The position numbers and the translations under genes were made by a program. Positions 1-10,831 of a DNA stretch of 64,000 bases are shown piece after piece. Position 1 is the first letter of the stretch, and every line of letters begins with the position of its first letter. Source of the stretch: an uncultured SAR116 cluster alpha proteobacterium (lineage in GTDB: Bacteria; Pseudomonadota; Alphaproteobacteria; Puniceispirillales; GCA-002684695); the NCBI GenBank assembly GCA_902612965.1, contig CACMFN010000009.1, positions 1-64,000 on the forward strand, read 5' to 3'. A model generated the notes under the pieces. The model had not been told where the DNA came from. It searched no databases and was given only the letters and a program-made list of their open reading frames with translations.

Positions 1-1
1 A

Positions 2-1477
2 CCTCTAGTTAGGCTTATAGATCCATGGAAAGGTTCTTTAAAAAGAGGCGAAAAATCGTTTTTATCACACCCAAAATTTATATCTAAAAGTTATTGGAAT
101 TCTTTTGAATGGCTGAGGGATCTTAAGGAATTACAAAGTGAAAAATCTGGTGTCAAATCAAGAGAGTTAATTAGAGAGTGGCATGAGAATAATAATGATT
201 GGGATGAAATAGTCTGGTCACCAGTAATGATCTCGAAAAGGCTTAGTAATATTCTTTTTTGTTATGGAAACTTTGCGGACTCAGCTGATCCAAACTTTCA
301 AGAAGAATTAATGAAAAATTTTGCAACTCAAGCAAGATGTTTAGAACTTGATTTTCAGGGAAAAATAAATCCTCGTGATATTCTGTATACACTTGTAGGC
401 AAGATGGCTAGTAGAGTTTGTCTTTCAAAGGAAAGTAGAGATGTAGATGAGGTAATATCTGAGGTTATAATTGAAATTAAAAAGGTAATTAATGAAGACG
501 GAATGCATTTCTCAAGAAAACCTCAACTTCAATTGGAAGTTTTAAGGATAATTATTGAAATTCAGTATCTTGGCAGATCTAAATCAGAGAAAACTAGAAA
601 AGAATATAATGAAATTGTCCAAAAAGTAGCATCATGTTCAAAAATGCTTCAACATCCTAATGGGTCAATAGTGAATATTAATGGGGGATGTAATTTAGAA
701 AAAGAATTTATTTCACAGATAATAGAAAAATCTGGATCTTCAATAAAATCGTTTTCTGGAATAACAAAAGATGGTTTTGCAAAACTTAGCCAAAAGTCTA
801 CATCAATGATAATAGATTTAGGAAGTCCAATTAAAACCGCAAAAAACTGGCATGCTGGAACATTTTCTTTTGAGTTGTGTCATGGTAAGAACCTGATAAT
901 AGTTAACTCTGGATTTCTTGATATTGATACTACTTGGAGTAATGCATTAAGAGGGACGTCAGCCCATTCAACTTTATCAATTGATGGAAAAAACTCATCC
1001 AGTCTTGATGAAGGGAAAAATCCTAAAAGAATTGCTAAGGTAATTCAAAAATCTTATGAAAAGACAAATGAGGGTTTGAAAGTGTCTGCCACACATAACG
1101 GTTATTATTTAGGATATGGCATATACCACACAAGAGAATTACTTATTTCAAAAGATGGAGACAAAATATCTGGCAATGATGAGCTTAAATATCAAGGAGC
1201 ACCCGGAAATATTCCTCTCTTAGCAGATATAAGATTCCATCTATGCCCTGACTTAAAAGCCGCCCAAGTTTTATCAGGTGATATATTATTAAGGTTGAAG
1301 AATAAAACAGGGTGGATTTTTAAAGTGAAAAATTTGATACCAGAATTAAAAGAGTCAATTTTTATAAAAGATGGAGACATAATGAAAACAGAGCAAATTG
1401 TTTTTAGTCTACCTCTCAGTGATCTAAGGAGCAGAGGTTCTAAAACGCTTCAATGGGAACTATATAAGAGTTTATAA
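2..1477 (+). CDS. Heparinase II/III family protein (5' truncated by window edge)
   Basis: The frame stays open from base 2 through the listed ORF start (227) to the stop at 1477. C-terminal 'GTSAHSTLSIDGKNSS' block is typical of heparinase II/III-like proteins; lies directly upstream of purH as in many alphaproteobacteria. Confidence 0.8.
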   Translation, partial: PLVRLIDPWKGSLKRGEKSFLSHPKFISKSYWNSFEWLRDLKELQSEKSGVKSRELIREWHENNNDWDEIVWSPVMISKRLSNILFCYGNFADSADPNFQEELMKNFATQARCLELDFQGKINPRDILYTLVGKMASRVCLSKESRDVDEVISEVIIEIKKVINEDGMHFSRKPQLQLEVLRIIIEIQYLGRSKSEKTRKEYNEIVQKVASCSKMLQHPNGSIVNINGGCNLEKEFISQIIEKSGSSIKSFSGITKDGFAKLSQKSTSMIIDLGSPIKTAKNWHAGTFSFELCHGKNLIIVNSGFLDIDTTWSNALRGTSAHSTLSIDGKNSSSLDEGKNPKRIAKVIQKSYEKTNEGLKVSATHNGYYLGYGIYHTRELLISKDGDKISGNDELKYQGAPGNIPLLADIRFHLCPDLKAAQVLSGDILLRLKNKTGWIFKVKNLIPELKESIFIKDGDIMKTEQIVFSLPLSDLRSRGSKTLQWELYKSL

Positions 1478-1481
1478 AATA

Positions 1482-3053
1482 ATGATTAAAAAAAAGATTT
1501 TTCCAAAGACAGCAATAATTTCCCAGTCAAACAAAAATGGACTTAAGGAATTTGCAAATCAAATTCACAATTTAGGAATTGATATATTTTCTACAGGTGG
1601 AACCGCAAGTTTTTTAAAAAAAAATAATATTAAAGTTAAATCTATTTCGGAAATTACTAATTTTCCTGAAATTCTTGATGGCAGAGTAAAGACACTTCAT
1701 CCAAAAATACACGCGGGAATTTTAGCTAATCATGATAATAGCTCTCACAATGACACCTTAAATAAATTCAGCATAAATCAAATTGATCTAATAGTTGTCA
1801 ATTTGTATCCTTTTCTTGAAGTAAAAAATGATACAAAAAATGAAGACAAAATTATTGAGAATATTGATATTGGTGGCCCTACATTAATAAGAGCTGCAGC
1901 AAAAAATTTTAAACATAAAATAGTGATTGTTGACGATAATGATTATACAGATGTTTTAGAAGAAATATCAAAATCTGGAGGCGTATCTTTTGAAACAAGA
2001 AAAAATCTCGCTTACAAAGCTTTTTCATATGTAGCCAATTATGACAGTCAAATATCTTCGTGGCTTTTAGAAAAAAATAGCGCTAAACAATTTCCTAAAT
2101 ATTTTCCTATACCATTAAAGATTAAAAACGATTTAAAGTATGGTGAAAACCCGCATCAAAAAGGAGCTGTCTATACTTTAGAAGGTTATAAAAAAGGGCC
2201 CTTAAATGCAAGGATCATTCAAGGAGGAGCTCTTTCTTATAATAATTTCTTGGATGCAGATAGTGCTTTCAATCTTGTAAACGAGTTCACTAACCCTGCT
2301 GTTTCAATTATTAAACACTCAAACCCCTGTGGTGTTTCAGAAGGAGATAATCTAGTTAACGCTTTAATTAATGCTTTTAATTGTGATCCTATTTCAGCCT
2401 TTGGTGGCATAGTATCGTTTAATAGAAAAATAACATCAAAAGTAGCAAAAGAGTTAATAAAGAATTTTTTAGAAGTTGTAATTGCTCCTGAAATTACTAC
2501 CAAAGCAATTGAAATTTTCAAGAATAAACCAAACCTTAAAATTTTAGAAACTGGTTATCAAAAAAGAAAAGAAGATAATGAAAAAAACTTATCAATTAAA
2601 TCAATAAACGGTGGATTTTTAATTCAAGAAAGAGATGAAATTAATATCTCAAAACATGAACTTCCCATTGTCACTAAGAAAACTCTTACAAAAAATTTAA
2701 TTGATGATATGATATTTGCTTCAAAAGTTGCAAAGTACGTAAAATCCAACGCAATTGTGTTTGCAAAAAACAAAACATCAATAGGAATTGGAGCTGGTCA
2801 GATGAGTAGAATTGACGCTGCAAAGCTTGCCTCAAAAAAAGCAATTGAAATAGGAAACTATGATCTAAAAAATTCTGTTGTTGCAAGTGATGCTTTCTTG
2901 CCATTTCCAGATACTTTAGAACATATTCACAAATCAGGAGCAATTGCTATTATTCAACCAGGTGGATCTAAAAAAGATTCTGAAATTATAGAATTAGCAA
3001 ATAAACTAAATATCTCAATGATATTTTCCTCAGTTAGAAATTTTAACCATTAA
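1482..3053 (+). CDS. purH: Bifunctional AICAR formyltransferase / IMP cyclohydrolase
   Basis: 523 aa; FSTGGTASFLKK, GRVKTLHPKIHAGIL, KYGENPHQKGAVY and SNAIVFAKNKTSIGIGAGQMSR motifs. Confidence 0.97.
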   Translation: MIKKKIFPKTAIISQSNKNGLKEFANQIHNLGIDIFSTGGTASFLKKNNIKVKSISEITNFPEILDGRVKTLHPKIHAGILANHDNSSHNDTLNKFSINQIDLIVVNLYPFLEVKNDTKNEDKIIENIDIGGPTLIRAAAKNFKHKIVIVDDNDYTDVLEEISKSGGVSFETRKNLAYKAFSYVANYDSQISSWLLEKNSAKQFPKYFPIPLKIKNDLKYGENPHQKGAVYTLEGYKKGPLNARIIQGGALSYNNFLDADSAFNLVNEFTNPAVSIIKHSNPCGVSEGDNLVNALINAFNCDPISAFGGIVSFNRKITSKVAKELIKNFLEVVIAPEITTKAIEIFKNKPNLKILETGYQKRKEDNEKNLSIKSINGGFLIQERDEINISKHELPIVTKKTLTKNLIDDMIFASKVAKYVKSNAIVFAKNKTSIGIGAGQMSRIDAAKLASKKAIEIGNYDLKNSVVASDAFLPFPDTLEHIHKSGAIAIIQPGGSKKDSEIIELANKLNISMIFSSVRNFNH

Positions 3054-4098
3054 GATATGATTTATAAATTTTCATCATTAATGATGAAAAAGATAAATTT
3101 TCAATGCTTTCAATAGGTATCCATCTAAAATCATCAGGGATATTTATATTTAAATTTTTGGCAATACTTTCATCAATTATATAAATCTCCATATTCAAAG
3201 TAAAATGGGTAAATTCGTGCTTTATATTTGATATTTTCTTATTTGTATTTAATGATTTTAAAAAATTTAATCTTTCATCATTTTGATTGTCCCATCCAAA
3301 AGTTGGGAAAGAATCTAATCCTGCTAATAGTCCTTTGGTTTTCCTCTTATAAATAAGAACACAATCATTATTTTTAATAACAAATGCAGAACCATTTCTG
3401 ATAGGTTTTGTATTCTTTTTTATTCTTTTAGGTATCAAAAGTTCAACATTATTTTTTCGTGCATCACATTCTAGTATTAGTGGACAACTTTCACATAAGG
3501 GTTTCGAAGGTTTGCATATTTGAGAGCCAAGGTCCATTAGAGCTTGGACAAAATCACCAACCCTAATATCTGGAGTAACAAGATTTGTAAATCTCCAAAT
3601 TTCATTATAATTACTCTTTATTGGCTTCTTTAATAAAAATAACCTACTAATTACTCTTTTAATATTACCGTCAATTACAACTGATCTATTGTTAAATGCT
3701 ATCGCTGAAATAGCAGCAGCTGTATAAGCACCAATTCCTGGGAGTTTCAAAAGTTCTTTTTCAGATTCTGGAAAATTATTATTGAACCTAGAATTAATTA
3801 TAATAGAACACTCAAATAAATTACGAGCTCTGGAATAGTAACCTAGCCCAGACCAAGCTCTTTGAATTTCTGAAAGGCTTGCTTGACTAAGCTCTTTATT
3901 TGTTGGCCATTTTTTTATAAATGCATTGAAATAAGGGATAACAGCTGAAACGGTTGTTTGTTGGAGCATAATCTCAGAAATCCAAACTTTGTAAGGATCT
4001 TGTTTATCTTTGCCAAACTTTCTCCATGGAAGATCTCTGGCCTCTCGATCATACCAACTCAAAAGACTCCTAGATATCTTATTAACTTTTTTTGGCAT
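3043..4098 (-). CDS. mutY: A/G-specific adenine glycosylase
   Basis: WISEIMLQQTTV, LPGIGAYTAAAISAIAF HhH region and a C-x6-C-x2-C-x5-C iron-sulfur motif (CKPSKPLCESCPLILEC). Confidence 0.95.
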   Translation of the reverse strand: MPKKVNKISRSLLSWYDREARDLPWRKFGKDKQDPYKVWISEIMLQQTTVSAVIPYFNAFIKKWPTNKELSQASLSEIQRAWSGLGYYSRARNLFECSIIINSRFNNNFPESEKELLKLPGIGAYTAAAISAIAFNNRSVVIDGNIKRVISRLFLLKKPIKSNYNEIWRFTNLVTPDIRVGDFVQALMDLGSQICKPSKPLCESCPLILECDARKNNVELLIPKRIKKNTKPIRNGSAFVIKNNDCVLIYKRKTKGLLAGLDSFPTFGWDNQNDERLNFLKSLNTNKKISNIKHEFTHFTLNMEIYIIDESIAKNLNINIPDDFRWIPIESIENLSFSSLMMKIYKSYLNG

Positions 4099-4163
4099 TA
4101 TATATTTTTTTTTAGTTTCTAATAATTTATACTATTTATGATAGTATTAATAAATTTCAAAAT

Positions 4164-4610
4164 ATGAAGCACCAATCAAAACTTGGGGATATTAAAATCC
4201 CATATTTGAATGATTTTTTAAAAAAAAGAGGTTTTGTTCAAAATAAAATTATTTCCTCATGGAATAGTTTAATTGGAGAGTTTAAAAGTTATGCAACACC
4301 AATAAGGATAAAATTCCCCAAAAATAAGTTTGATGAAGGAACATTAATTGTAAATGTAAAATCAGGTATTGGGCCTGAAATAGAAATGAAATCTAAAGAT
4401 ATAATTGATAAAATAAATTCAATGTTCGGTTATAAAGCAATCAATAAAATAAAAATTCAAAATGGTAACTTTGCAGATGACCATAAATTAAACAACAAAC
4501 CAATTAAAGAAACAAAAACTGATATAAGATACATTAAAAAGATTAAAGAAATAAAAAATGATAATTTGGCTAATGCTTTAATAAGTATTGGAAATTATAT
4601 AAATAAATGA
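4164..4610 (+). CDS. DUF721 / DciA-like protein
   Basis: 148 aa DUF721-like sequence (WNSLIGEFKSYATPIRIKFP...GTLIVNV); mutY-DUF721-DsbA-smc order matches alphaproteobacteria. Confidence 0.7.
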   Translation: MKHQSKLGDIKIPYLNDFLKKRGFVQNKIISSWNSLIGEFKSYATPIRIKFPKNKFDEGTLIVNVKSGIGPEIEMKSKDIIDKINSMFGYKAINKIKIQNGNFADDHKLNNKPIKETKTDIRYIKKIKEIKNDNLANALISIGNYINK

Positions 4611-4646
4611 CATATAGAAGTTCAAACATTAGGAGCTATTAATTAG

Positions 4647-5276
4647 ATGGTAAATTATAAACTACAAAGAAGAAAATTTCTAAGTTTTGCATCACTGTTA
4701 CCTTTATTTATCTTTAACTCTGGCTTAAGAGCAAATGATATTTATAGTATGGAAAAAGTTTTAGAGCCCAGATACATGGGTGATGTGGATGCGCCAATAA
4801 AATTTACAGAATTTGTATCATTCACATGTAGTCATTGCGCAGATTTTCATATAAATAAACTACCTTCCATTAAAGAAAAATATATCGATAAGGGACTACT
4901 AAGATTAGAATTAAGAGACTTTCCTTTAGATGGTTTGGCATTAAGAGCTGCAGCTATGTCTAGACTTGTAGATCAAAATAAATATTACAAATTTGTTGAA
5001 ATGCTTTTCAATAAGCAAAAAAATTGGAGCCAAAGTAATGACCCTATCAAAGAGTTAAAAAAATTAGGTAGACTTACTGGATTAAAAAAAGAATTGCTCG
5101 ATGCCTCTATCGATGATTTAAAACTATTAGAAGGTATTTTTAAAAGTCGACAAGAAGCAGAAAAGAAATATAATATTCAATCAACTCCAAGCTTTGTAAT
5201 TAATGATAAATATTTTCTTTCAGGTAACTTGTCCTTAGAAAAATTTGAAAAAACGTTTAATAAAATTGATATATAA
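4647..5276 (+). CDS. DsbA family thiol:disulfide oxidoreductase
   Basis: N-terminal signal-like segment, 'FVSFTCSHCADFH' CxxC active site, 'QSTPSFVIND' cis-Pro region. Confidence 0.88.
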   Translation: MVNYKLQRRKFLSFASLLPLFIFNSGLRANDIYSMEKVLEPRYMGDVDAPIKFTEFVSFTCSHCADFHINKLPSIKEKYIDKGLLRLELRDFPLDGLALRAAAMSRLVDQNKYYKFVEMLFNKQKNWSQSNDPIKELKKLGRLTGLKKELLDASIDDLKLLEGIFKSRQEAEKKYNIQSTPSFVINDKYFLSGNLSLEKFEKTFNKIDI

Positions 5277-5299
5277 ATTCTTCATAAGAAAGATTAATT

Positions 5300-8200
5300 T
5301 TGAAATTTAAAAAATTAAAATTGAACGGTTTCAAATCATTCGTAGAGCCCATTGATTTAGAAATTCAGGATGGCCTTACAGGCATTGTGGGCCCAAATGG
5401 TTGCGGAAAATCTAATGTGGTGGAAGCAATAAAATGGGTTATGGGAGAATCAAGTGCCAAACAAATGCGCGGTGATGACATGGATGATGTCATATTTGGT
5501 GGTTCTTCAAATCGTCCAGCAAGAGATGCCTCAGAAGTATCTATCGTACTAGATAATACTGAAGTAAAAAGTCTAACACAATTTAATGAATATGACGAAT
5601 TAGAAATTAACAGAAGGATAGAGAGAGGCAAAGGATCTTCATGGACAATTAATTCTAATTCTGTTCGAGCAAAAGATGTTAATTTATTATTTGCTGACAA
5701 TTCTTCTGGTGCGAGAAGCTCAGGCATAGTCTCACAGGGTCAAGTTGCAAATCTTATAAATGCAAAGCCTGACGCCAGAAGAATACTTTTGGAGGAAGCA
5801 GCAAATATAACAGGTCTTCATCAAAGGAGACATGAAGCTGAGTTAAGATTAAATGCAGCAGAAACTAATTTAGAGAGACTAGGTGATATTGTAATTACCA
5901 TGGAAGAACAGAAAAAATCACTCAGTAAGCAGGCAAGGCAAGCATCTCGATATAAGTCTATTGGTGACAGGCTAAGAAAAGCAGAATCAATTTTATTATT
6001 AAAAAAATATTTAGAAAAAGAAGAAAGCTTGAAAAGTTTTGATGAACTTTTTAATGACACTAGCAGTAATTACAATGAACTAACAAAAAAGTTGCATTCA
6101 GCAGAAGAAAATAGAATTAAATCTAACTCAAATTTACCTGCATTAAGAAAAAAAGAGACTGAGAGTTTTGCTAAATTACAGAATTTAAAAATTAACTTAT
6201 CGTCTATTGATAATGAATTAATTCAAATATCAGATAATCAAAATAAAGCTAAAACAAGTCTAAATAATATAGGTGAAAACATTAAAAGAGAAAATTCTTT
6301 AAGCAAGGAAGCAGAACAAGTTTTGAATAAACTCGATGAAGAAAGCAAAACTCTATCTCTCGAGCTTAACTCTCAGGAAACAAATTATAAGAAAAATTCT
6401 GAAAACTTAAATTCAATTAGAGATGAGTTAGAAAAAATAGAAAATCAACAAGCTGAAATCAATTCAGTTATTAATACTAACAAGTATAAATTTGAGAGTT
6501 TAAGTAATGAAAAAATAACGCTCAGTAAAAATGCAGAAGAACTTAGTAAAGAGATCACTAAATATAATATTGAGACAAATGATCAAAAAATAAATCAATT
6601 AAAAAAAGAAATATCTTTAAATAAAAAAAATATTATTTCATGTCAAAAAAATATTGATATAAACAAAATATCTATTTCAAAAGCTTCTGCAGATCAAAAT
6701 AAATATAAAGAAATATTTGAAATTTCATTAAATTATTTTCGAGATATCGAAGCTGAATATAACGCATTAACAAAACTCTTAAATATTAACAAGACTGAAA
6801 AAAACTCAAAGCTTTCTGAAAAAATTAAAGTTAAAGACGGTTTTGAAAACTCAGTAAGTCATGTACTAGGCGAAAGCCTAGAAGGTGGTTTAGTAGAGGG
6901 CAATAAACCATACTGGGTCAAACTTCAAAAAAAGAGTAATTTATTACCACCAGAAAAAACAGAACCCTTAGAGAACTTTATAAAAAAATCATCCTTTGCT
7001 AAGCTTTCTCTTTCAAGTGTTGGAATTGCAAAAACAGAAGAAGATGCAAAAGAAATGCAATCTCAGCTATTACCAGGCCAGGCAATAACTACCAGCAAAG
7101 GCGGTTTATGGCGTTGGGATGGTTTCATTATACCTGTTGGATCCAATTCTTCAGTCTCAGAGTTTTTAAGGCAAAATAATAGGCTAAGAACACTTAAAAA
7201 AGAGATAAATAATTATAGTGAAAAATTAAATTCAGACGAGGATAACTATAAATCCTATTCCAAAAAATATGAAGATCTCAAAATTTTGGCTGATGAAGAA
7301 AGTTCTAAACTTTTTGATTTAAAGCAAAATAAAGCTAGTCTGGAATTTAAGTTAAACGAAACAGTTCTTGAGCATAAGAATAATATTGAAAAACGAGAGT
7401 TAAAAACTTTTGAAATTAAGAAGATAGAAAAAAGAATTTTTGAAATTGACAGTGAAATAAAAAAATTTTCAAAAGATAAAAATTTAGAGCAAAAGCTAAA
7501 AAGTATTAGCAAAGTTTATAATAAACTTAGAGAAGAACTCTCAGATAAAATTAGTAATCAAGCAAAACTTGAACAAAATAAAGTTTTTAAGATATCTAGA
7601 ATCAAAGACATAAAACAAGAAATAATTGGATGGGAAAAAAGAATTAAAGACAGTAATAATCAATTTGTTGAACTTAAAGCAAAAGAAAATGAAATTAAAA
7701 ATTATTTAAACGAACTTTCAAACAAGCCAAGCAAATTGGAAAAAGAGAAAAACAACCTATTATCAGAGATTGACCTACAGGAAGTTGAATGTAAAAAAAT
7801 TAGTGACGAACTAATAGTTTCTGAAAGAAAATTTAATGAAATAGACTCAGAATGTAAAAATATCGAGATAGAATTAAGAACTGCTAATGAAAAAAGGATT
7901 AAAGCCGAGAGTGAAAAAAATATTATTGAAAGTGAATTAGATTTAATTAATCAGCAAATATTATCTAAATTCAATTGCGCACCTTACGATTTGAAAGAAT
8001 ATAAAGACATTAAAGTTGAGGATACTAAACTAACCCATGAAGAGTTAGAAAATAGACAGAATAGGCTAATCCGAGAACGTGATGAAATGGGTCCAGTTAA
8101 TCTGAGGGCTGAAATTGAAATGAAAGAATTAGAGCAACAAATTTCAAATATATTGCTAGAATCTGAAGATCTTCAGAGTGCTATTGATAAACTTAGATTA

Positions 8201-8713
8201 AGTATAAAGACATTAAATAGAGAAGGTAAAGAAAGGATTTTAGTTTCATTTGAGAAAGTTCAGTTGCAATTTCAAAAAATATTTAAGCAATTATTTTCTG
8301 GTGGGGAAGCAAAGCTGGAATTTACCGATCCTAGTGACCCTCTTAACTCAGGTCTTGAAATAATGGCAAAGCCACCTGGAAAGAAATTACAAACACTCTC
8401 TTTGCTATCGGGTGGTGAGAAAGCTCTAACTGCAATTTCACTTCTATTTGCAGTATTTCTAACAAATCCATCTCCATTATGTGTTCTTGATGAAGTAGAC
8501 GCGCCTTTAGATGATACCAATGTTGCTCGTTTCTGTGATTTATTAGATGAAATTAAAGATGCAACGAATACAAGATTTATGATCATTACGCACCACAGAT
8601 TAACGATGGCAAGAATGGACAGACTATATGGTGTAACAATGTCAGAAAATGGAGTTAGTCAACTGGTTTCAGTTAATTTAGAAAAAGCAATAAAACTCAA
8701 AGAGACAGCTTAA
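5300..8713 (+). CDS. smc: Chromosome segregation protein SMC
   Basis: 1137 aa, TTG start; Walker A GPNGCGKSNVVEAIKWVMGE, long coiled coil, C-terminal LSGGEKALTAISLLFAVF and VLDEVDAPLDD. Confidence 0.97.
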   Translation: MKFKKLKLNGFKSFVEPIDLEIQDGLTGIVGPNGCGKSNVVEAIKWVMGESSAKQMRGDDMDDVIFGGSSNRPARDASEVSIVLDNTEVKSLTQFNEYDELEINRRIERGKGSSWTINSNSVRAKDVNLLFADNSSGARSSGIVSQGQVANLINAKPDARRILLEEAANITGLHQRRHEAELRLNAAETNLERLGDIVITMEEQKKSLSKQARQASRYKSIGDRLRKAESILLLKKYLEKEESLKSFDELFNDTSSNYNELTKKLHSAEENRIKSNSNLPALRKKETESFAKLQNLKINLSSIDNELIQISDNQNKAKTSLNNIGENIKRENSLSKEAEQVLNKLDEESKTLSLELNSQETNYKKNSENLNSIRDELEKIENQQAEINSVINTNKYKFESLSNEKITLSKNAEELSKEITKYNIETNDQKINQLKKEISLNKKNIISCQKNIDINKISISKASADQNKYKEIFEISLNYFRDIEAEYNALTKLLNINKTEKNSKLSEKIKVKDGFENSVSHVLGESLEGGLVEGNKPYWVKLQKKSNLLPPEKTEPLENFIKKSSFAKLSLSSVGIAKTEEDAKEMQSQLLPGQAITTSKGGLWRWDGFIIPVGSNSSVSEFLRQNNRLRTLKKEINNYSEKLNSDEDNYKSYSKKYEDLKILADEESSKLFDLKQNKASLEFKLNETVLEHKNNIEKRELKTFEIKKIEKRIFEIDSEIKKFSKDKNLEQKLKSISKVYNKLREELSDKISNQAKLEQNKVFKISRIKDIKQEIIGWEKRIKDSNNQFVELKAKENEIKNYLNELSNKPSKLEKEKNNLLSEIDLQEVECKKISDELIVSERKFNEIDSECKNIEIELRTANEKRIKAESEKNIIESELDLINQQILSKFNCAPYDLKEYKDIKVEDTKLTHEELENRQNRLIRERDEMGPVNLRAEIEMKELEQQISNILLESEDLQSAIDKLRLSIKTLNREGKERILVSFEKVQLQFQKIFKQLFSGGEAKLEFTDPSDPLNSGLEIMAKPPGKKLQTLSLLSGGEKALTAISLLFAVFLTNPSPLCVLDEVDAPLDDTNVARFCDLLDEIKDATNTRFMIITHHRLTMARMDRLYGVTMSENGVSQLVSVNLEKAIKLKETA

Positions 8714-8731
8714 AAAAATAACTTAATCATC

Positions 8732-8760
8732 TTGACATTATTAGTGACGAGATTTAGTTT
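8732..8760 (+). promoter_or_regulatory. Putative sigma70-type promoter for the atp F0 cluster
   Basis: TTGACA at 8732-8737, 17-bp spacer, TAGTTT at 8755-8760, upstream of atpI. Confidence 0.35.
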
Positions 8761-8796
8761 GCGAACATTATTTATAAATAATTTTAAACTTATATA

Positions 8797-9093
8797 TTGC
8801 AGGAAAAAAATAAAAACTTATTAGATAATTTAGATACTAAAATTAAAAGTGTAGAAAAGAATTTAACTAATAATTTAAATGAAAACACTAACACAAAATA
8901 TAAAGAATATAGTAATGGAATAAAAATTTTATTTGAATTATTACTAGGGTTTTTAATTGGTGGATTTTTAGGTTATTATATAGATATAATGTTTGCTACA
9001 ATGCCGGTATTTCTAATAATTGGTATATTTTTAGGTGGGATTAGCGGTATATATACAATTTGGAAAAAAAATATTCATGATAAAATTAAATAA
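8797..9093 (+). CDS. atpI: ATP synthase protein I (AtpI)
   Basis: Two hydrophobic segments with 'LLGFLIGGFLGYYID...GIFLGGISGIYTIWK'; directly upstream of atpB; TTG start. Confidence 0.8.
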   Translation: MQEKNKNLLDNLDTKIKSVEKNLTNNLNENTNTKYKEYSNGIKILFELLLGFLIGGFLGYYIDIMFATMPVFLIIGIFLGGISGIYTIWKKNIHDKIK

Positions 9094-9946
9094 AAACAAA
9101 TTTGGTTTTTTAAATAGTAGTCTTGTTCTTCCTTCAATGATTATTACGTTAATTAGTTTTCCATTTTTATCATATGCAGGTGGTGCATCAATGCATTCAC
9201 CTATAGAACAATTTGTTGTAAAAAAAATATTTGAAATCCAAGATCCTTTTTTTGGTTACGATATATCTTTTACAAATGCATCATTATTTATGGTTCTTGC
9301 CTCAATAGTTCCGCTTTTGATATTAACCATGGGCGTAAGATATGCTGAAATGATACCTGGTAAATTACAATCAATATCAGAAATGTTATTTGAATTTGTT
9401 GAAAATTTATTAATCGAAAATACAGGAAACGCTGGACGTCCATATTTTTCATTTATATTTACATTATTTTTACTTATTTTATTTGGCAACTTATTAGGAA
9501 TGTTGCCTTATAGCTACACCTTCACAAGCCAAATTATTATAACTTTTTTTATGGCGATAATAATTTTCATTTCTGTAACAGTAATTGGTATATTTAGACA
9601 TGGGTTTGGTTTTTTGTCACTGTTTTTACCATCAGGGACACCTCTCGTACTTCAACCACTACTTTTTGTAATCGAGCTGATTTCATATTGTATAAGGCCA
9701 ATTAGTTTATCTGTTAGATTATTTGCAAATATGTTAGCAGGTCATACGCTATTAAAAGTTTTTGGAGGATTAGCAGTCATGCTAATTGGATCAGGAAGTG
9801 TGTTTCTTATGCCTATAGCAATCTTACCAATCGGAGCTATTATAGGAATGACAGCTCTAGAAGTTTTAGTAGCTGTGCTCCAAGCATATGTATTTACAGT
9901 TTTAACATGCATATATTTAAATGATGCATTAAATCTTCACCATTAA
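9077..9946 (+). CDS. atpB: F0F1 ATP synthase subunit a
   Basis: 'ISLSVRLFANMLAGHTLLKVFGG' and 'ALEVLVAVLQAYVFTVLTCIYLNDAL'. The listed ORF begins at 9035; ATG at 9077 is the more likely start. Confidence 0.96.
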   Translation: MIKLNKNKFGFLNSSLVLPSMIITLISFPFLSYAGGASMHSPIEQFVVKKIFEIQDPFFGYDISFTNASLFMVLASIVPLLILTMGVRYAEMIPGKLQSISEMLFEFVENLLIENTGNAGRPYFSFIFTLFLLILFGNLLGMLPYSYTFTSQIIITFFMAIIIFISVTVIGIFRHGFGFLSLFLPSGTPLVLQPLLFVIELISYCIRPISLSVRLFANMLAGHTLLKVFGGLAVMLIGSGSVFLMPIAILPIGAIIGMTALEVLVAVLQAYVFTVLTCIYLNDALNLHH

Positions 9947-9969
9947 CAAATTTAACTTAGGAGAATATT

Positions 9970-10197
9970 ATGGAAACAGAAGCAGCGAAGTTAATAGCAG
10001 CAGGATTAGCAGTAGCACCTCTTTTAGGTGCAGCAGTTGGACTTGGAGTGTTGTTTTCAGGAATTGTTAACAGCATGGCTAGAAATCCTTCAATGTCAGG
10101 TGAACTAAGAGCGATAGCATTTTTATATTTTGCTCTAGTTGAAGCAACAGGACTTTTTGGACTTGTTGTAGCATTTCTAATACTTTTTGCATTTTAA
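9970..10197 (+). CDS. atpE: F0F1 ATP synthase subunit c
   Basis: 75 aa, two TM helices, GAAVGLGVLFSGIVNSMARNPS loop and C-terminal acidic site (LVEATGLFGLVVAFLILFAF). Confidence 0.97.
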   Translation: METEAAKLIAAGLAVAPLLGAAVGLGVLFSGIVNSMARNPSMSGELRAIAFLYFALVEATGLFGLVVAFLILFAF

Positions 10198-10222
10198 TTA
10201 AATATTAATTTTGGATTATTAA

Positions 10223-10828
10223 GTGTCTTTTAGGTTAAAATTAATTTTATTTTGCGCATTTTTTATCAATTCAAAAAGTATTTTTGCTGCTAGTAAAAGC
10301 AATGAAGGAATGCCACAATTAGATGTAAGTACCTACCCTAGCCTCATATTTTGGTTAGTTCTTACATTTAGTTTTACTTTTTTAGTATTGAAGTTTTACA
10401 TTACACCAAAAATGTCTGAAATTCTTAATCAGAGGAAAGAAAAGATTGATACTGATTTATTTGAAGCAAAAAAATCTCGAGAAGATGCTGAAAATAGTAA
10501 GTTAAATCAAGAAAGCTCGATTGTAGAAGCTAAGGAAAAAGCATTTGAAATCATAAGTGAAGCAACAGAAAAAAGTAAGCGCGACATCCAAAGTTTTGAA
10601 AATAGTTCAAAGGAAAAGTTGTCAAAAAAGTTAGCTGATGCAGAAAAAGGTATAACCAATGCTAAAAATGAAAGTTTAAAGGCAGTTAATGAAATAGCAA
10701 CAGATATCGCAATATCATTATCCCAAAAAGTCTCTGGTATAAAAGCTAATAAGAGTATTTTAATGAAAAAAATCAATGAACAAGTATCTAGATCTGGTTC
10801 TTTCAAAAGCTTGAAGGAAGGTAATTAA
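10223..10828 (+). CDS. atpF': F0F1 ATP synthase subunit b'
   Basis: N-terminal hydrophobic segment then coiled coil; first of two tandem b-type subunits after atpE; GTG start. Confidence 0.88.
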   Translation: MSFRLKLILFCAFFINSKSIFAASKSNEGMPQLDVSTYPSLIFWLVLTFSFTFLVLKFYITPKMSEILNQRKEKIDTDLFEAKKSREDAENSKLNQESSIVEAKEKAFEIISEATEKSKRDIQSFENSSKEKLSKKLADAEKGITNAKNESLKAVNEIATDIAISLSQKVSGIKANKSILMKKINEQVSRSGSFKSLKEGN

Positions 10829-10831
10829 TAT

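Noticed and set aside
1616-1624. A9 tract inside purH as another potential frameshift/slippage site
   Set aside because: Reading frame is intact through the tract (SFLKKNNIK). With a similar A9 in rnhA (13531-13539), it serves as an in-frame comparator for the lpxK case, not a finding.
5365-5727. 120-aa antisense ORF within smc
   Set aside because: Lies opposite the strongly conserved SMC N-terminus; composition is that of a shadow ORF.
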